From NCBI GenBank assembly GCA_963764215.1, contig CAVXRS010000005.1, positions 558,001-622,000 on the forward strand: a stretch of 64,000 bases of DNA, in the 5' to 3' direction. Source of the stretch: JAFDWI01 sp963764215. Lineage in GTDB: Bacteria > Actinomycetota > Acidimicrobiia > Acidimicrobiales > Iamiaceae. The translations under genes and the position numbers were made by a program. Positions within the stretch are counted from its first letter, which is position 1. Every line of letters begins with the position of its first letter. The notes below the pieces were generated by a model. It made no database searches, had not been told where the DNA came from, and was given only the letters and a program-made list of their open reading frames with translations. Positions 36,068-44,704 of the stretch are shown here, piece after piece.

Positions 36068-36403
36068 ATGGCGATGCGCGAGGAGTGCAAGCACTTCCAA
36101 TCCCGCACCTATGCGAGCGGGGACACCGTCCGCAAGTGCGCGCTGGACCTCGCTCCCGAGGCGCCGTGGCGTTGCCCGGACGACTGCGCGTCCTTCGAGC
36201 GGCGATTGGCCGATGTGAACTGGAGCCACGGTTCGCTCATCGCGCCGCCCACACCGGCGGAACCCGACGCGCAGGCCGTCGGCGAGTTGCTCGACGAAGC
36301 CGAGGACATCGTGAACACGGTCGCCGACTCGGTCACCGCCCAGGTCGAAGCCGAACAGCGGCGCTCACGGGGCATTCTGGGCTGGTTCCGTCGCCGGAAC
36401 TGA
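36068..36403 (+). CDS. Small four-cysteine protein of unknown function
   Basis: The 111-residue protein has four cysteines in its first 50 residues, spaced C-x16-C-x11-C-x3-C (EECKHFQ, RKCALD, WRCPDDC), followed by an acidic helix (about 66-95) and an Arg-rich end (GWFRRRN). The cysteine pattern could bind zinc or a cluster. It lies 20 nt after the Nfu gene and convergent with sufU2, in the middle of the Fe-S locus, which makes a link to Fe-S biology plausible but unproven. No family recognised. ATG at 36068 is preferred over one at 36074. Confidence 0.75.
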   Translation: MAMREECKHFQSRTYASGDTVRKCALDLAPEAPWRCPDDCASFERRLADVNWSHGSLIAPPTPAEPDAQAVGELLDEAEDIVNTVADSVTAQVEAEQRRSRGILGWFRRRN

Positions 36404-36449
36404 ATCCCGAGCCCTCAGCCGCCCGGCGGGGATGCTCCGTGTGGTGTCC

Positions 36450-36941
36450 TCACCCGAGTGCGAGCGCCTCGGCAAGGGTGCTCCAACCGAGGGTCGCGCA
36501 CTTGATCCGGCGCGGGTAGCGGAGCACGCCACGCAACGCCACGAGATCGCCGAGGATCGCCTCGTCGGCGCCACCGGCGCCGTCGTCGGCGGGCAGTCCG
36601 TCCTCGTCCAGTCCACTCGGCTCACCGAGTGACGCCTCGTGCACCGACATCAGCGTGGTGAACGCCTTGATGATCTCTTGCGCCTCGTCCAGTGACCGCC
36701 CCTCCAGCGCCTCGCCCATCATCGACGCGGAAGACAGGCTGATCGAGCAGCCCTGCCCGTTGACCCGCAACGTCTCGAGACGGTCTCCGTCGAGCTGGCA
36801 GAACACGGTGATCTCGTCCCCGCACAGGGGATTGAACCCGTCCGCGCGCACCGCCGGCGGAACGTCGAGCTCCCCGCGGCAACGGGGGTTGCGGTAGTGA
36901 TCGAGGATGACCTCCTTGTAGAGGTCCTCGAGACCGGCCAT
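36450..36941 (-). CDS. sufU: SufU-type sulfur-transfer protein (copy 2)
   Basis: The second SufU has 163 residues. Cys40 (NPLCGD), Cys65 (GQGCSIS) and Cys148 (RIKCATL) with Asp42 are the expected zinc ligands. The gap between the last two cysteines is 83 residues, longer than in copy 1, owing to an Asp/Gly-rich insertion (about 108-128). It starts after a strong AAGGAGG, 39 nt downstream of sufS, in the usual sufS-sufU order. Copy 1 is encoded with sufBCD, so the two may have split roles. Confidence 0.93.
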   Translation of the reverse strand: MAGLEDLYKEVILDHYRNPRCRGELDVPPAVRADGFNPLCGDEITVFCQLDGDRLETLRVNGQGCSISLSSASMMGEALEGRSLDEAQEIIKAFTTLMSVHEASLGEPSGLDEDGLPADDGAGGADEAILGDLVALRGVLRYPRRIKCATLGWSTLAEALALG

Positions 36942-36980
36942 GACGCCTCCTTCAGCGATTCGAGCGGGATGCGGCTTCCA

Positions 36981-38246
36981 TCAAACGGTGAAGAACGCCG
37001 CGGTCGCCTCCAGGGCGTCACCGAGGGCGTCGATGTCCGCCTCGGTGTTGTAGACGTACCAGGAGGCCCGGGCGGTCGCCCCCATCCCGAGACACCGCAT
37101 GAGCGGCTTGGCACAGTGGTGGCCGGCCCGGACGCACACTCCGTGTTCGTCGAGCACCTGGGAGATGTCGTGGGGATGGATGCCGTCGAAATCGAACGAA
37201 GCGATCCCGCCGCGCGCCTCGGGTTCGGCCGGACCGAAGATCCGCAACCGGTCACCGAACCGGTCGGCCAGCGTCGACAGGGCGTAGCGGTTGAGCTGCA
37301 CCTCGTGGGCGCGGACCCGGTCCATGCCGATCTCCTCTAAGAAGGCGATGGCCGCGGAGAGCCCGACGGCCTCGACGATCGGCATGGTGCCCGCTTCGAA
37401 CTTCCAGGGCAGCTCGTTGGGGGTGAACCCGTCCAGGCGGACGTCGAGGATCATCTCCCCGCCGCCCAGAAACGGAGGCATCTCCTCGAGGAGCTCCGAT
37501 CGGCCCCACAACACCCCGATGCCGGTCGGCCCGAGCATCTTGTGGGCGCTGAACGCCGCGAAATCGACGCCGAGCTCGCCCAGATCGACGGGCATGTGCG
37601 GTACCGACTGGCAGGCGTCGACCAGGCAGCGGGCGCCGACGGCGTGGGCCGCATCGGCGAGGGATGCCACGTCGTTGATCGTGCCCAGGACGTTCGACTC
37701 CGCGGTGACGGTCAGGAGCTTCGCACCACCCAGGATCGCATCGAGGTCCGAGAGGTCGAGACGTCCGGTGTCGTCGATCGGGATGAAGCGCAGCTCGAAG
37801 CCGATCTCGGAGGCGAGCATCAGCCAGGGCACGATGTTGGCATGGTGCTCCATGGTGGTGGCGACCACGACGTCGTCCGGGCCCAGATTCGCCCGCCCCC
37901 AACTCTGCGCGACCAGGTTGATCGATTCGGTGGCGTTGCGGGTGAAGACCACCTCCCGGGATTCGGGCGCTCCGATGAACCTGGCGACATCGGCGCGCGC
38001 GGCTTCGTAGGCCGCGGTGGCCTCCTCGGCCAACGTGTAGACGCCCCGGTGCACGTTCGCGTAGTGATTCCGGGAGAAGTCGGTCATCGCATCGAGCACC
38101 CGGTCGGGCTTCTGTGCGGACGCCGCGGAATCCAGGTACACCACCGGCGTCCCGTGGACCCGGCGATCCTTGAATCCGAACGCACGCGCGACCGTCGCGG
38201 CATCGAGTCGGCCCTCGGTCGATTGCGGGGTCTCCACGGTCGTCAT
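36981..38246 (-). CDS. sufS: Cysteine desulfurase SufS
   Basis: PLP enzyme that removes sulfur from cysteine for cluster assembly. The 421-residue class II desulfurase has VVYLDSAASAQKP at the N-terminus, ATTMEHHANIVPW, the PLP lysine in FAAFSAHKMLGPTGIG and the catalytic Cys in RAGHHCAKPLM. The short active-site loop is the SufS form that needs SufU for turnover, and a sufU copy follows it. A TAGACT box lies 9 nt before the ATG, with AAGGG between. Confidence 0.96.
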   Translation of the reverse strand: MTTVETPQSTEGRLDAATVARAFGFKDRRVHGTPVVYLDSAASAQKPDRVLDAMTDFSRNHYANVHRGVYTLAEEATAAYEAARADVARFIGAPESREVVFTRNATESINLVAQSWGRANLGPDDVVVATTMEHHANIVPWLMLASEIGFELRFIPIDDTGRLDLSDLDAILGGAKLLTVTAESNVLGTINDVASLADAAHAVGARCLVDACQSVPHMPVDLGELGVDFAAFSAHKMLGPTGIGVLWGRSELLEEMPPFLGGGEMILDVRLDGFTPNELPWKFEAGTMPIVEAVGLSAAIAFLEEIGMDRVRAHEVQLNRYALSTLADRFGDRLRIFGPAEPEARGGIASFDFDGIHPHDISQVLDEHGVCVRAGHHCAKPLMRCLGMGATARASWYVYNTEADIDALGDALEATAAFFTV

Positions 38247-38357
38247 CGCCCTTGCAGTCTACGGCCCACGCGGCGTTCGTCGACAAGCAGATCACCCGCC
38301 GTCGCCCCGTCCCGTCACCGCGCCGCACCGCTCGTGACATCCGACTCGGCGTGGTGG

Positions 38358-38363
38358 TAGCGT
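38358..38363 (+). promoter_or_regulatory. -10 box of the DUF6159 gene (probable leaderless promoter)
   Basis: TAGCGT, 7 nt before the ATG at 38371. GTGACA at 38334-38339 is a possible -35 with an 18-nt spacer. Confidence 0.5.
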
Positions 38364-38370
38364 GGGTGCC

Positions 38371-39486
38371 ATGGGCGGAAGATTCGATCGGTCCCTGCGT
38401 CTGTTCTCGGCCTCGTGGAGCGTGCTGCGGGAGGACAAGAAGCTCGTGCTCTTTCCGGTCATCTCGGCGCTTTCCGGGCTGGCCGTCATGGCGACGTTCG
38501 CGGTGCCGATCTTCATGATGTTCGTCCACGGGCACACCGAGAGCACCTATTCGGCCACCCAGGGGGCCTGGGTGAACCAGTCCTCGTTGCAGATGGACCC
38601 GCTGGGATGGGTACTCGCCGGCATCGGTTACTTCGTGCTGATCTACGTGGGGATCTTCTGCAACGCGGCGTTGATCGTGGCCGCGAACGAACGGCTCACC
38701 GGGACCGGCCCGGGCTCATTGGGCAGCGGGTTTCGGGGCGCGGGGGCCAAGGCCGGGGCGTTCGTTCCCTGGGCGGTACTGAGCGCCACGGTCACCCTCG
38801 CCCTGAGGATGCTCGAAGAGCGGATGGGCCTCGTCGGGCGGATCGTGATCTCGCTGGTGGGCCTGGCCTGGACCCTCATCACCTACCTGGTCGTTCCGAT
38901 CCTGGTCCTCGAGGAGGGGTATTCCACCGGCAGCGCCGTCAAGCGTTCGTCGCGTCTGTTCAAGGAGACCTGGGGCGAGAACGTGATCGGGAATGCCGGG
39001 TTCGGGATCTTCAGCCTCTTCCTCATTCTTTCGGGGTTTGCCATCGCGCTGATCGGGGTCGCGATCGGAACGACCGCGGGTTTTGTCCTTTTCCCGGTCA
39101 TCGCCGTGGTGTGGGTGCTGGTCGGCTCCGAAGTGCTGGCCGCCATGTCGGGGATCTACCGGGTTGCGCTCTACCGCTATGCGGTCGACGGTGCCGCCCC
39201 TCGGGCATTCGTCACGTTCGACTTCGACGGCGCATTCCGTGCCAAGCGATCCACGGGATTGTTCTCCTCGCCGGGATCCCGCACGATCTACCGATCCACG
39301 CCCCCCGGGAGCGACCCGCGCCGTGACGCCTGGCGCGAATGGCAACCACCGAAGAACGACGTCGACGCCGAGTTCGGCATCGACATTCCCGGTGCGCACG
39401 ACCTGCCGGAGAACCGCGACCGACCGGGTGCCGCCGGACCACAGGATCCTCCGCCGCCCCCGCCCCCGCCACCGGCGCCGTTCTGA
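38371..39486 (+). CDS. DUF6159-like polytopic membrane protein
   Basis: The 371-residue protein begins GGRFDRSLRLFSASWSVLRE and has about six hydrophobic helices in two groups (roughly 30-55, 75-100, 125-145, 155-180, 215-240, 245-275). It then has a cytoplasmic tail ending in a poly-proline run. Conserved-looking pieces are DKKLVLFPVISAL and SSRLFKETWGENVIGN. Function is unknown. An in-frame GTG at 38362 would add three residues, but the -10 box position favours the ATG. It is divergent from sufS. Confidence 0.82.
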   Translation: MGGRFDRSLRLFSASWSVLREDKKLVLFPVISALSGLAVMATFAVPIFMMFVHGHTESTYSATQGAWVNQSSLQMDPLGWVLAGIGYFVLIYVGIFCNAALIVAANERLTGTGPGSLGSGFRGAGAKAGAFVPWAVLSATVTLALRMLEERMGLVGRIVISLVGLAWTLITYLVVPILVLEEGYSTGSAVKRSSRLFKETWGENVIGNAGFGIFSLFLILSGFAIALIGVAIGTTAGFVLFPVIAVVWVLVGSEVLAAMSGIYRVALYRYAVDGAAPRAFVTFDFDGAFRAKRSTGLFSSPGSRTIYRSTPPGSDPRRDAWREWQPPKNDVDAEFGIDIPGAHDLPENRDRPGAAGPQDPPPPPPPPPAPF

Positions 39487-39598
39487 GATCGAGCGCGGTC
39501 GAAGCGCTAACAGGATCCTCACATTGGGCTCATCGGGGCCACACGTCGGGCCACGACCATGGCGGTGTTCCAGTGCCCAACCCTTCGGAGGTTCCTCC

Positions 39599-40399
39599 AT
39601 GTCCACCCCGTTCCGCCATCGTGTCGGCAGGATCTGCGCCGTCGGCGCGCTCGCGGCGACCGCGGCGGTCGCCATCCCCCTGGCCGCATCGGCGACCGCC
39701 CCGTCGGCTTCGCTGACCCCGCCTACGACGACGGCGTCTTCGAGCACCCCCCCGACGACCACGTCGTCCCACAGCTCCACCGATCTCGCCAAGGCCCGCA
39801 CCCGGTGTCTGGATGCCCGGTCACGACGGTCCGAGGTCGTGGCAGGAGACCTGACCAAGGTCCAACACGCAACTCGGGTTTCCTCGAGCGTGCGCCTCGA
39901 GGTCGCTTCGCAGCTCACCCAGGTCCAGGGTGAGCTGCAACATGCCAAGCCGGCCATCGAATCCGCGGGGACGCCGAGCGCCCTCCGGAATGCCTGCAAG
40001 TCCATGATCACCGACACCCGGGTCTTCCTGCTGTACGGACCCAAGACCCACGCGGTCGTCGCGACGAACCGTCTGGCGATCGTCGACCAGCGCATTGCCC
40101 GGATCCAAGGTCACGTCGATCAGGTCGTTGCCCGTGCGGAGAAGCGTGGGGTGTCCGCGGACAAGATCGCGGACGCCAGGCGGCACTTCGCCGATGCGTT
40201 GAGCGAGGTGCACGATGCCCACGGTCACATCGACGGACTTGCCGCCGAGCTCACCCCGGTCACCCCGGCTCAGGTGAACGACCACTCGGCCGACGCAACC
40301 TTGACGAAGGCTCGCAGTGATCTGAAAGCCGCCGCCGGCGATGCCGCGAAGGCCCGGTCCGATGTCCAGTCGATCCGCCAGGATCTCAGCATGAGGTGA
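39599..40399 (+). CDS. Secreted helical protein of unknown function
   Basis: The 266-residue protein has a Sec-type signal peptide (about 1-33, with ICAVGALAATAAVAIPLAASATA), a Thr/Ser/Pro-rich linker (34-60) and a long helical region with heptad-like Ala/Leu/Lys/Gln patterns to the end. It has two cysteines (RTRCLDA, RNACKSM), which may form a disulfide. GGAGG at 39587-39591 lies 7 nt before the ATG, and with the following CCTCC it forms a small inverted repeat that could mask the ribosome-binding site. No family recognised. Confidence 0.75.
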   Translation: MSTPFRHRVGRICAVGALAATAAVAIPLAASATAPSASLTPPTTTASSSTPPTTTSSHSSTDLAKARTRCLDARSRRSEVVAGDLTKVQHATRVSSSVRLEVASQLTQVQGELQHAKPAIESAGTPSALRNACKSMITDTRVFLLYGPKTHAVVATNRLAIVDQRIARIQGHVDQVVARAEKRGVSADKIADARRHFADALSEVHDAHGHIDGLAAELTPVTPAQVNDHSADATLTKARSDLKAAAGDAAKARSDVQSIRQDLSMR

Positions 40400-40470
40400 G
40401 CGCGTCGCGCCCGAGTCGACGGGGCCGGATTCGCCGGTCCCGTCGACCGGCGCGTGCGGGCGCAGCGTTC

Positions 40471-40514
40471 GAGCGCATCGTGGTCGGCGGAGCGCACGAG
40501 CGCATCGTGGCCGG
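40471..40514 (+). repeat. Direct repeat upstream of the response regulator gene
   Basis: GAGCGCATCGTGG(T/C)CGG occurs at 40471-40487 and 40498-40514, a 27-bp period. The core GCATCGTGG recurs at 40564-40572 across the start codon. OmpR/PhoB-type regulators bind direct repeats, so an autoregulatory site is possible. Confidence 0.45.
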
Positions 40515-40568
40515 TGGTGTGCCGGATGCCGAGACGGCGCCCGGTCCGAGATGGAAGGATGAAGCATC

Positions 40569-41258
40569 GTGGATGGTCGAGAACTGATCGTGGTGATCGA
40601 GGACGACCCCGAGATCTCCCAACTCATCGAGCTGTACCTCCGTCGTGACGGCTTCGATGTCCGGGCCGTGGACACCGGCGAGCGGGGCCTCGAGGTGATC
40701 GACAACCGCGGCCCGTGCCTGGTGGTCCTCGACATCGGGCTGGCCGGCGCGATGGACGGACTTCAGGTCTGTCGGCGGCTGCGGGAGACGAGCGCGATTC
40801 CCGTGGTCGTGGTCACCGCCCGCGACGACGAAGTCGACCGGGTCGTCGGTCTCGAACTGGGCGCAGATGACTACGTCGTCAAGCCGTTCTCGCCGCGGGA
40901 GCTCGTGGCCCGGATCCGGGCGGTGTTGCGACGGGTCGAGCTCGACCTCACCCAGGGAGCTCCGGCGGCGCCTTCCCCGGTCGTCCTCGGGCGGATCGTC
41001 ATCGATCGAGCACGTCACGAGGTGCGTGTCGGCGATGCGCCGGTGGCGTTGACCGCACGGGAGTACGAACTGCTGACGTGCCTCGCCGATCACCGGGGTC
41101 TCGCCTTGTCGAGGCGCCAACTGCTCGATGGTGCGTGGGGGTCGGACTGGATCGGTGACGAACGCACGGTCGACGTCCACGTTCGTCAACTCCGGCGCAA
41201 GCTCGGCGAGGATTTCGACCTCGAGACCGTCCGCGGCTTCGGTTACCGGTTGGGTTGA
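40569..41258 (+). CDS. OmpR/PhoB-family response regulator
   Basis: The receiver domain (about 5-118) has the acidic pair in IEDDPE, phospho-acceptor Asp55 (VVLDIGL), VVVVTARD with the conserved Thr, and Lys in YVVKPFS. The C-terminal winged helix (about 135-229) ends RTVDVHVRQLRRKLGEDFDL then VRGFGYRLG. Start is GTG with AAGGA upstream. The kinase gene follows after 3 nt, so the pair forms a two-component system. The stimulus is unknown. Confidence 0.93.
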   Translation: MDGRELIVVIEDDPEISQLIELYLRRDGFDVRAVDTGERGLEVIDNRGPCLVVLDIGLAGAMDGLQVCRRLRETSAIPVVVVTARDDEVDRVVGLELGADDYVVKPFSPRELVARIRAVLRRVELDLTQGAPAAPSPVVLGRIVIDRARHEVRVGDAPVALTAREYELLTCLADHRGLALSRRQLLDGAWGSDWIGDERTVDVHVRQLRRKLGEDFDLETVRGFGYRLG

Positions 41259-41261
41259 GCG

Positions 41262-42686
41262 ATGCGACGCCGGATCACCGTTGCGGTCGTGGCGGTCGCG
41301 CTCGTCTCCCTGGTGCTCGCCGGGGTGGGCACCACGCTGTTGAGCTGGGCCCAGAACCGTCGTTCATCGGCCGCGCAGCTCCAGCAGGAGGCGACTGCAC
41401 TCGAGCCGTTCGTGACCCGGGAACTGGCGCGCGGTGCCGCCGGTGGGTCCCTTGTCAGTGGGTCGGGGACGACGAAGGACACGTCGGTGCTGGAACGTCG
41501 CATCAGGGTCGTCCGGCAGGCGCTCCATCTGGTCGACGCCTCCGCGCTGGTGGTCGACGGACAGGGCCGGATCGTGCGCGGCACGCTTCCCGCCGGCGTC
41601 GCTCTCGACGACCTGGGCGGGATCGCGCGGAACGGCGGCGCGACCTCGGGGACGCAGGGCCGCTTGGCGTGGGGGGCGGCGTCGGGGGCGTCGGGCGCGC
41701 AGGGTCGCCGGCTCATCGTGGTGTTGACCCGGCAGGTGTCACTCGCAAGCGGAGTCTGGCGGTGGGTGCTGATCTCCAGTGCCGTGGTGCTGGGACTCGC
41801 CGTGGTCATCGCCGGTCTCGTCGCCCGACGCCTTGCCGCGCCGTTCCATCGGGTCCAGGAGGCCACGCAGCGCATCGCGGCGGGCGATCTCGCCGCTCGT
41901 GTGGGGGTACTTCCCGGTTCGGGAGACGACGAGGCGGCGCAACTCGCCCGATCGATCGACTCGATGGCCGGATCCCTGCAGCGGGCCCGCGCCCACGAGC
42001 GTGACTTCCTGATGTCCATCTCGCACGAGCTGCGGACTCCGCTCACCACGATGCGCGGTTACGCCGAATCGATCGCCGACGGTGCAGCCCCGGATTCGAT
42101 CGCCGCGGCCAAGGTGATCGTGCGCGGTGCCGAACGTCTCGAGCGACTCGTCGCCGACCTGTTGGACCTTGCCCGACTCGAGGCCAGGCGCTTCACCTTC
42201 GATCGGGAGCCGATCGATTTCGGCGCCACCGTGCAGGAGTGTGCACGGGGATTTCTGCCGCTCGCAAGTCGCGAGGACATCGCGCTGAACCTGCGCGGCC
42301 CGGAACGGACCGTGGTCGTCGATGCGGATGCGGACCGCATCAGCCAGGTCGTGGCGAACCTGGTGGAGAATGCGCTCAAGTACGCGGCGACGACCGTCGA
42401 GGTCGTGGTCGGCGAGGACGGACCGTGGGCAATCGTTCAGGTGTGCGACGACGGCCCGGGCATACCCGTCGAGGATCTCCCTCGGGTCTTCGACCGGCAT
42501 TTCGTCGCCCGTCGGCCGCTGCACACGGGGGGGCCTCGCACGGCGTCCAGCGGCCTCGGGCTGACCATCGCCCGCGAACTCGTGTTCGCGATGGGCGGTC
42601 AGATCAGTGCGTCCGCCGAACCGGATGGAGGCACCATGATCGAAGTTCGGCTGGCCAGGGACGACCCGAACGCAGGTTCCCGGTAG
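41262..42686 (+). CDS. Sensor histidine kinase with HAMP domain
   Basis: The 474-residue kinase has two membrane helices (about 7-29 and 166-190) around an extracytoplasmic sensor of about 135 residues rich in Gly/Ala. A HAMP domain follows (about 190-243). The dimerisation domain has His255 in SHELRTPLTT. The ATPase domain shows the N-box NLVENALKYAA, G1 DDGPGIPVEDL and G2 SSGLGLTIA. It is the partner of the upstream response regulator. Confidence 0.93.
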   Translation: MRRRITVAVVAVALVSLVLAGVGTTLLSWAQNRRSSAAQLQQEATALEPFVTRELARGAAGGSLVSGSGTTKDTSVLERRIRVVRQALHLVDASALVVDGQGRIVRGTLPAGVALDDLGGIARNGGATSGTQGRLAWGAASGASGAQGRRLIVVLTRQVSLASGVWRWVLISSAVVLGLAVVIAGLVARRLAAPFHRVQEATQRIAAGDLAARVGVLPGSGDDEAAQLARSIDSMAGSLQRARAHERDFLMSISHELRTPLTTMRGYAESIADGAAPDSIAAAKVIVRGAERLERLVADLLDLARLEARRFTFDREPIDFGATVQECARGFLPLASREDIALNLRGPERTVVVDADADRISQVVANLVENALKYAATTVEVVVGEDGPWAIVQVCDDGPGIPVEDLPRVFDRHFVARRPLHTGGPRTASSGLGLTIARELVFAMGGQISASAEPDGGTMIEVRLARDDPNAGSR

Positions 42687-42752
42687 CGGTCACGGAGAGC
42701 GGGAGGGAACCAGAGTCGGTTGCGCCTCTGGTAGCCCCTGCCGGCGGGGTGG

Positions 42753-43370
42753 TCACCAGCCGCGCTCGATCCAGTCCTCGAGTTGGGGCCGCTCGGCGCC
42801 GATCGTGGTGTCGCGGCCGTGCCCGGGCATCACGATGGTGTCGTCGGTGAGCGGCGCGAACAACCGCTCGTCGATCGAGCGGATGATCGCGTCGAAGTCG
42901 CCGCCCTCCAATGACGTGTTCCCGGGCCCGCCCGGGAAGAGCGTGTCGCCCGAAAACAGGACCGGGGCGTGATCAAGGCGGAAGCAGATCGATCCCGGGG
43001 TGTGACCCGGCGTGTGGATCGTGTGCAGCCGAAGGTCGCCGACCTCGATGACCGTGTCGTCGTCGAGGGTGGTGTCATAGGAAGGGAGCATGTCCGCGTC
43101 GGCGGCCGTGACCCCCACCGAGTAGCCCGCCTCACGCATCTGAGGGATCGCTTGGATGTGGTCCCAGTGCCCGTGCGTCTCGAGTACCCGTCGCACACCG
43201 AGGCCGCGGGCCAGCTCCAGCAACAGTTCGTGCTCGTTGGCGGCGTCGATGAGCACCGCTTCACCACTGCGGCGACAGCGGAGCACGAACACGTTGTTCT
43301 CGAACGGTCCGACCACGACCTCGTGGATCTCGGCGCGGGCGTCGGACCAGTGCAACGTGTCGGAGGCCAT
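42753..43370 (-). CDS. MBL-fold hydrolase, glyoxalase II-like
   Basis: The 205-residue protein has the metal motif THGHWDH, a later His in HTIHTPGHTPGS, Asp in LFSGDTLFPGGPG and a terminal His in MPGHGRDTTIG, the ordered ligands of hydroxyacylglutathione hydrolase-like enzymes. It lacks the C-terminal substrate domain of true glyoxalase II, so a related thioester hydrolase or persulfide-type activity is possible. A TAGGGT box lies 6 nt before the ATG. Confidence 0.87.
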   Translation of the reverse strand: MASDTLHWSDARAEIHEVVVGPFENNVFVLRCRRSGEAVLIDAANEHELLLELARGLGVRRVLETHGHWDHIQAIPQMREAGYSVGVTAADADMLPSYDTTLDDDTVIEVGDLRLHTIHTPGHTPGSICFRLDHAPVLFSGDTLFPGGPGNTSLEGGDFDAIIRSIDERLFAPLTDDTIVMPGHGRDTTIGAERPQLEDWIERGW

Positions 43371-43376
43371 GGATCC

Positions 43377-43382
43377 ACCCTA
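43377..43382 (-). promoter_or_regulatory. -10 box of the glyoxalase II-like gene (probable leaderless promoter)
   Basis: TAGGGT on the minus strand, 6 nt before the ATG at 43370; no ribosome-binding site between. Confidence 0.5.
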
Positions 43383-43562
43383 TGGCCTCGGTGGAGCGTT
43401 CCGGACCCAGGATGCACGGTGCCGCTCCACTGCAGGCGTGTCGTCGGTCGACCGGTTCCGCGATCGGCCACGTGATCCGCTAGAAACTGTGCTGACAGAA
43501 CCGTGTCCGACCACCGGTCGCATCCCAGATCGGCCGACACCCAGCATGACAAGGGGACTTGC

Positions 43563-44678
43563 GTGAACTTCGCCTTCAACGATGAGCAGGAGGAACTCCG
43601 TCGGATCGTTCGACAGTTCCTCGACGACAAGTCCGATGAGGCGGCCGTGCGCGCGCAGATGGACACGGACGCGGGCTTCGACGAAGCGGTGTGGACCCAG
43701 ATGGCGGAGCAGCTCGGCCTGCAGGGACTCGCCATCCCCGAGGAGTACGGCGGTTCGGGTTTCGGTTTCGTCGAGCTCATCGTGGTGCTCGAGGAGATGG
43801 GCCGATCGTTGTTGTGCGCGCCCTACTTCTCCACCGTCATCCTGGCCGCACAGACTCTGCAGCACAGCGGCGACGACGAGGCGAAAGCAGCCCATCTGCC
43901 GGGTATCGCCGCCGGTGAGACCCGCGCGGCGCTCGCCTTCAGTGAACCGAACGGCCGCTGGGACGACTCGGGGGTGACCGCGACGGCCACCCGGTCCGAC
44001 GACGGCTGGAAGATCAACGGCATCAAGTCCTACGTACTCGACGGTCACACCGCGGATCTGCTGATCGTGGCGGCCCGCTCCGACGCGGGCGTTTCGCTGT
44101 TCGCGCTGCCTGGCAACGCCGATGGCGTCACCCGCACCGCCCTGTCGACGATGGATCAGACCCGCAAGCAGGCGAAGATCGAGTTCGTCGACGCGCCCGC
44201 CACGCTGGTCGGCACCGACGGCGCCGGGTGGGAGGTGCTGTCCAAGGTGTTGGACCTTGCCGCGGTCGCGCTCGCGGCCGAGCAGGTCGGTGGTGCCCAG
44301 CGGGTGCTGGACATGTCGGTGGACTACGCCAAGGAGCGGATCCAGTTCGGACGTCCGATCGGGTCGTTCCAGGCCATCAAGCACAAGTGTGCCGACATGC
44401 TCGTCGAGGTCGAATCGGCCAAGTCGGCGGCGTACTACGCGGGTTGGTGCGCGGCCGAGGACAACGACGAGTTGCCGTCGGTGGCCTCGCTCGCCAAGGC
44501 GTACTGCTCGGAGGCGTACTTCCACTGCGCGGCCGAGAACATCCAGATCCACGGTGGGATCGGGTTCACCTGGGAGCACCCGGCGCACCTGTACTTCAAG
44601 CGGGCGAAGTCGTCCGAGTTGCTCTTCGGCGACCCCGCGTACCATCGCGAGCTGTTGGCGCAGCGCATCGGCCTGTAG
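43563..44678 (+). CDS. Acyl-CoA dehydrogenase family protein
   Basis: FAD-dependent acyl-CoA dehydrogenase of 371 residues. Family segments include LGLQGLAIPEEYGGSGFGFVE, LAFSEPNGRWDD (FAD/substrate loop), RIQFGRPIGSFQAIKHKCAD-like QFGRPIGSFQAIKHKCAD and IQIHGGIGFTWEHPAHLYFK. The classic catalytic Glu of the YEGT motif is absent; the WEHP Glu may not replace it. This type is common in actinobacterial steroid and branched-chain degradation and can form heteromers. The GTG start is decided by AAGGGG at 43551-43556 with a 6-nt spacer. No beta-oxidation partner is next to it. Confidence 0.9.
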   Translation: MNFAFNDEQEELRRIVRQFLDDKSDEAAVRAQMDTDAGFDEAVWTQMAEQLGLQGLAIPEEYGGSGFGFVELIVVLEEMGRSLLCAPYFSTVILAAQTLQHSGDDEAKAAHLPGIAAGETRAALAFSEPNGRWDDSGVTATATRSDDGWKINGIKSYVLDGHTADLLIVAARSDAGVSLFALPGNADGVTRTALSTMDQTRKQAKIEFVDAPATLVGTDGAGWEVLSKVLDLAAVALAAEQVGGAQRVLDMSVDYAKERIQFGRPIGSFQAIKHKCADMLVEVESAKSAAYYAGWCAAEDNDELPSVASLAKAYCSEAYFHCAAENIQIHGGIGFTWEHPAHLYFKRAKSSELLFGDPAYHRELLAQRIGL

Positions 44679-44692
44679 CACCGGGGCCCTTC

Positions 44693-44698
44693 TAAGCT
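44693..44698 (+). promoter_or_regulatory. -10 box of the gene at 44705 (probable leaderless promoter)
   Basis: TAAGCT, 6 nt before the GTG at 44705. Confidence 0.5.
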
Positions 44699-44704
44699 GG
44701 GCGT

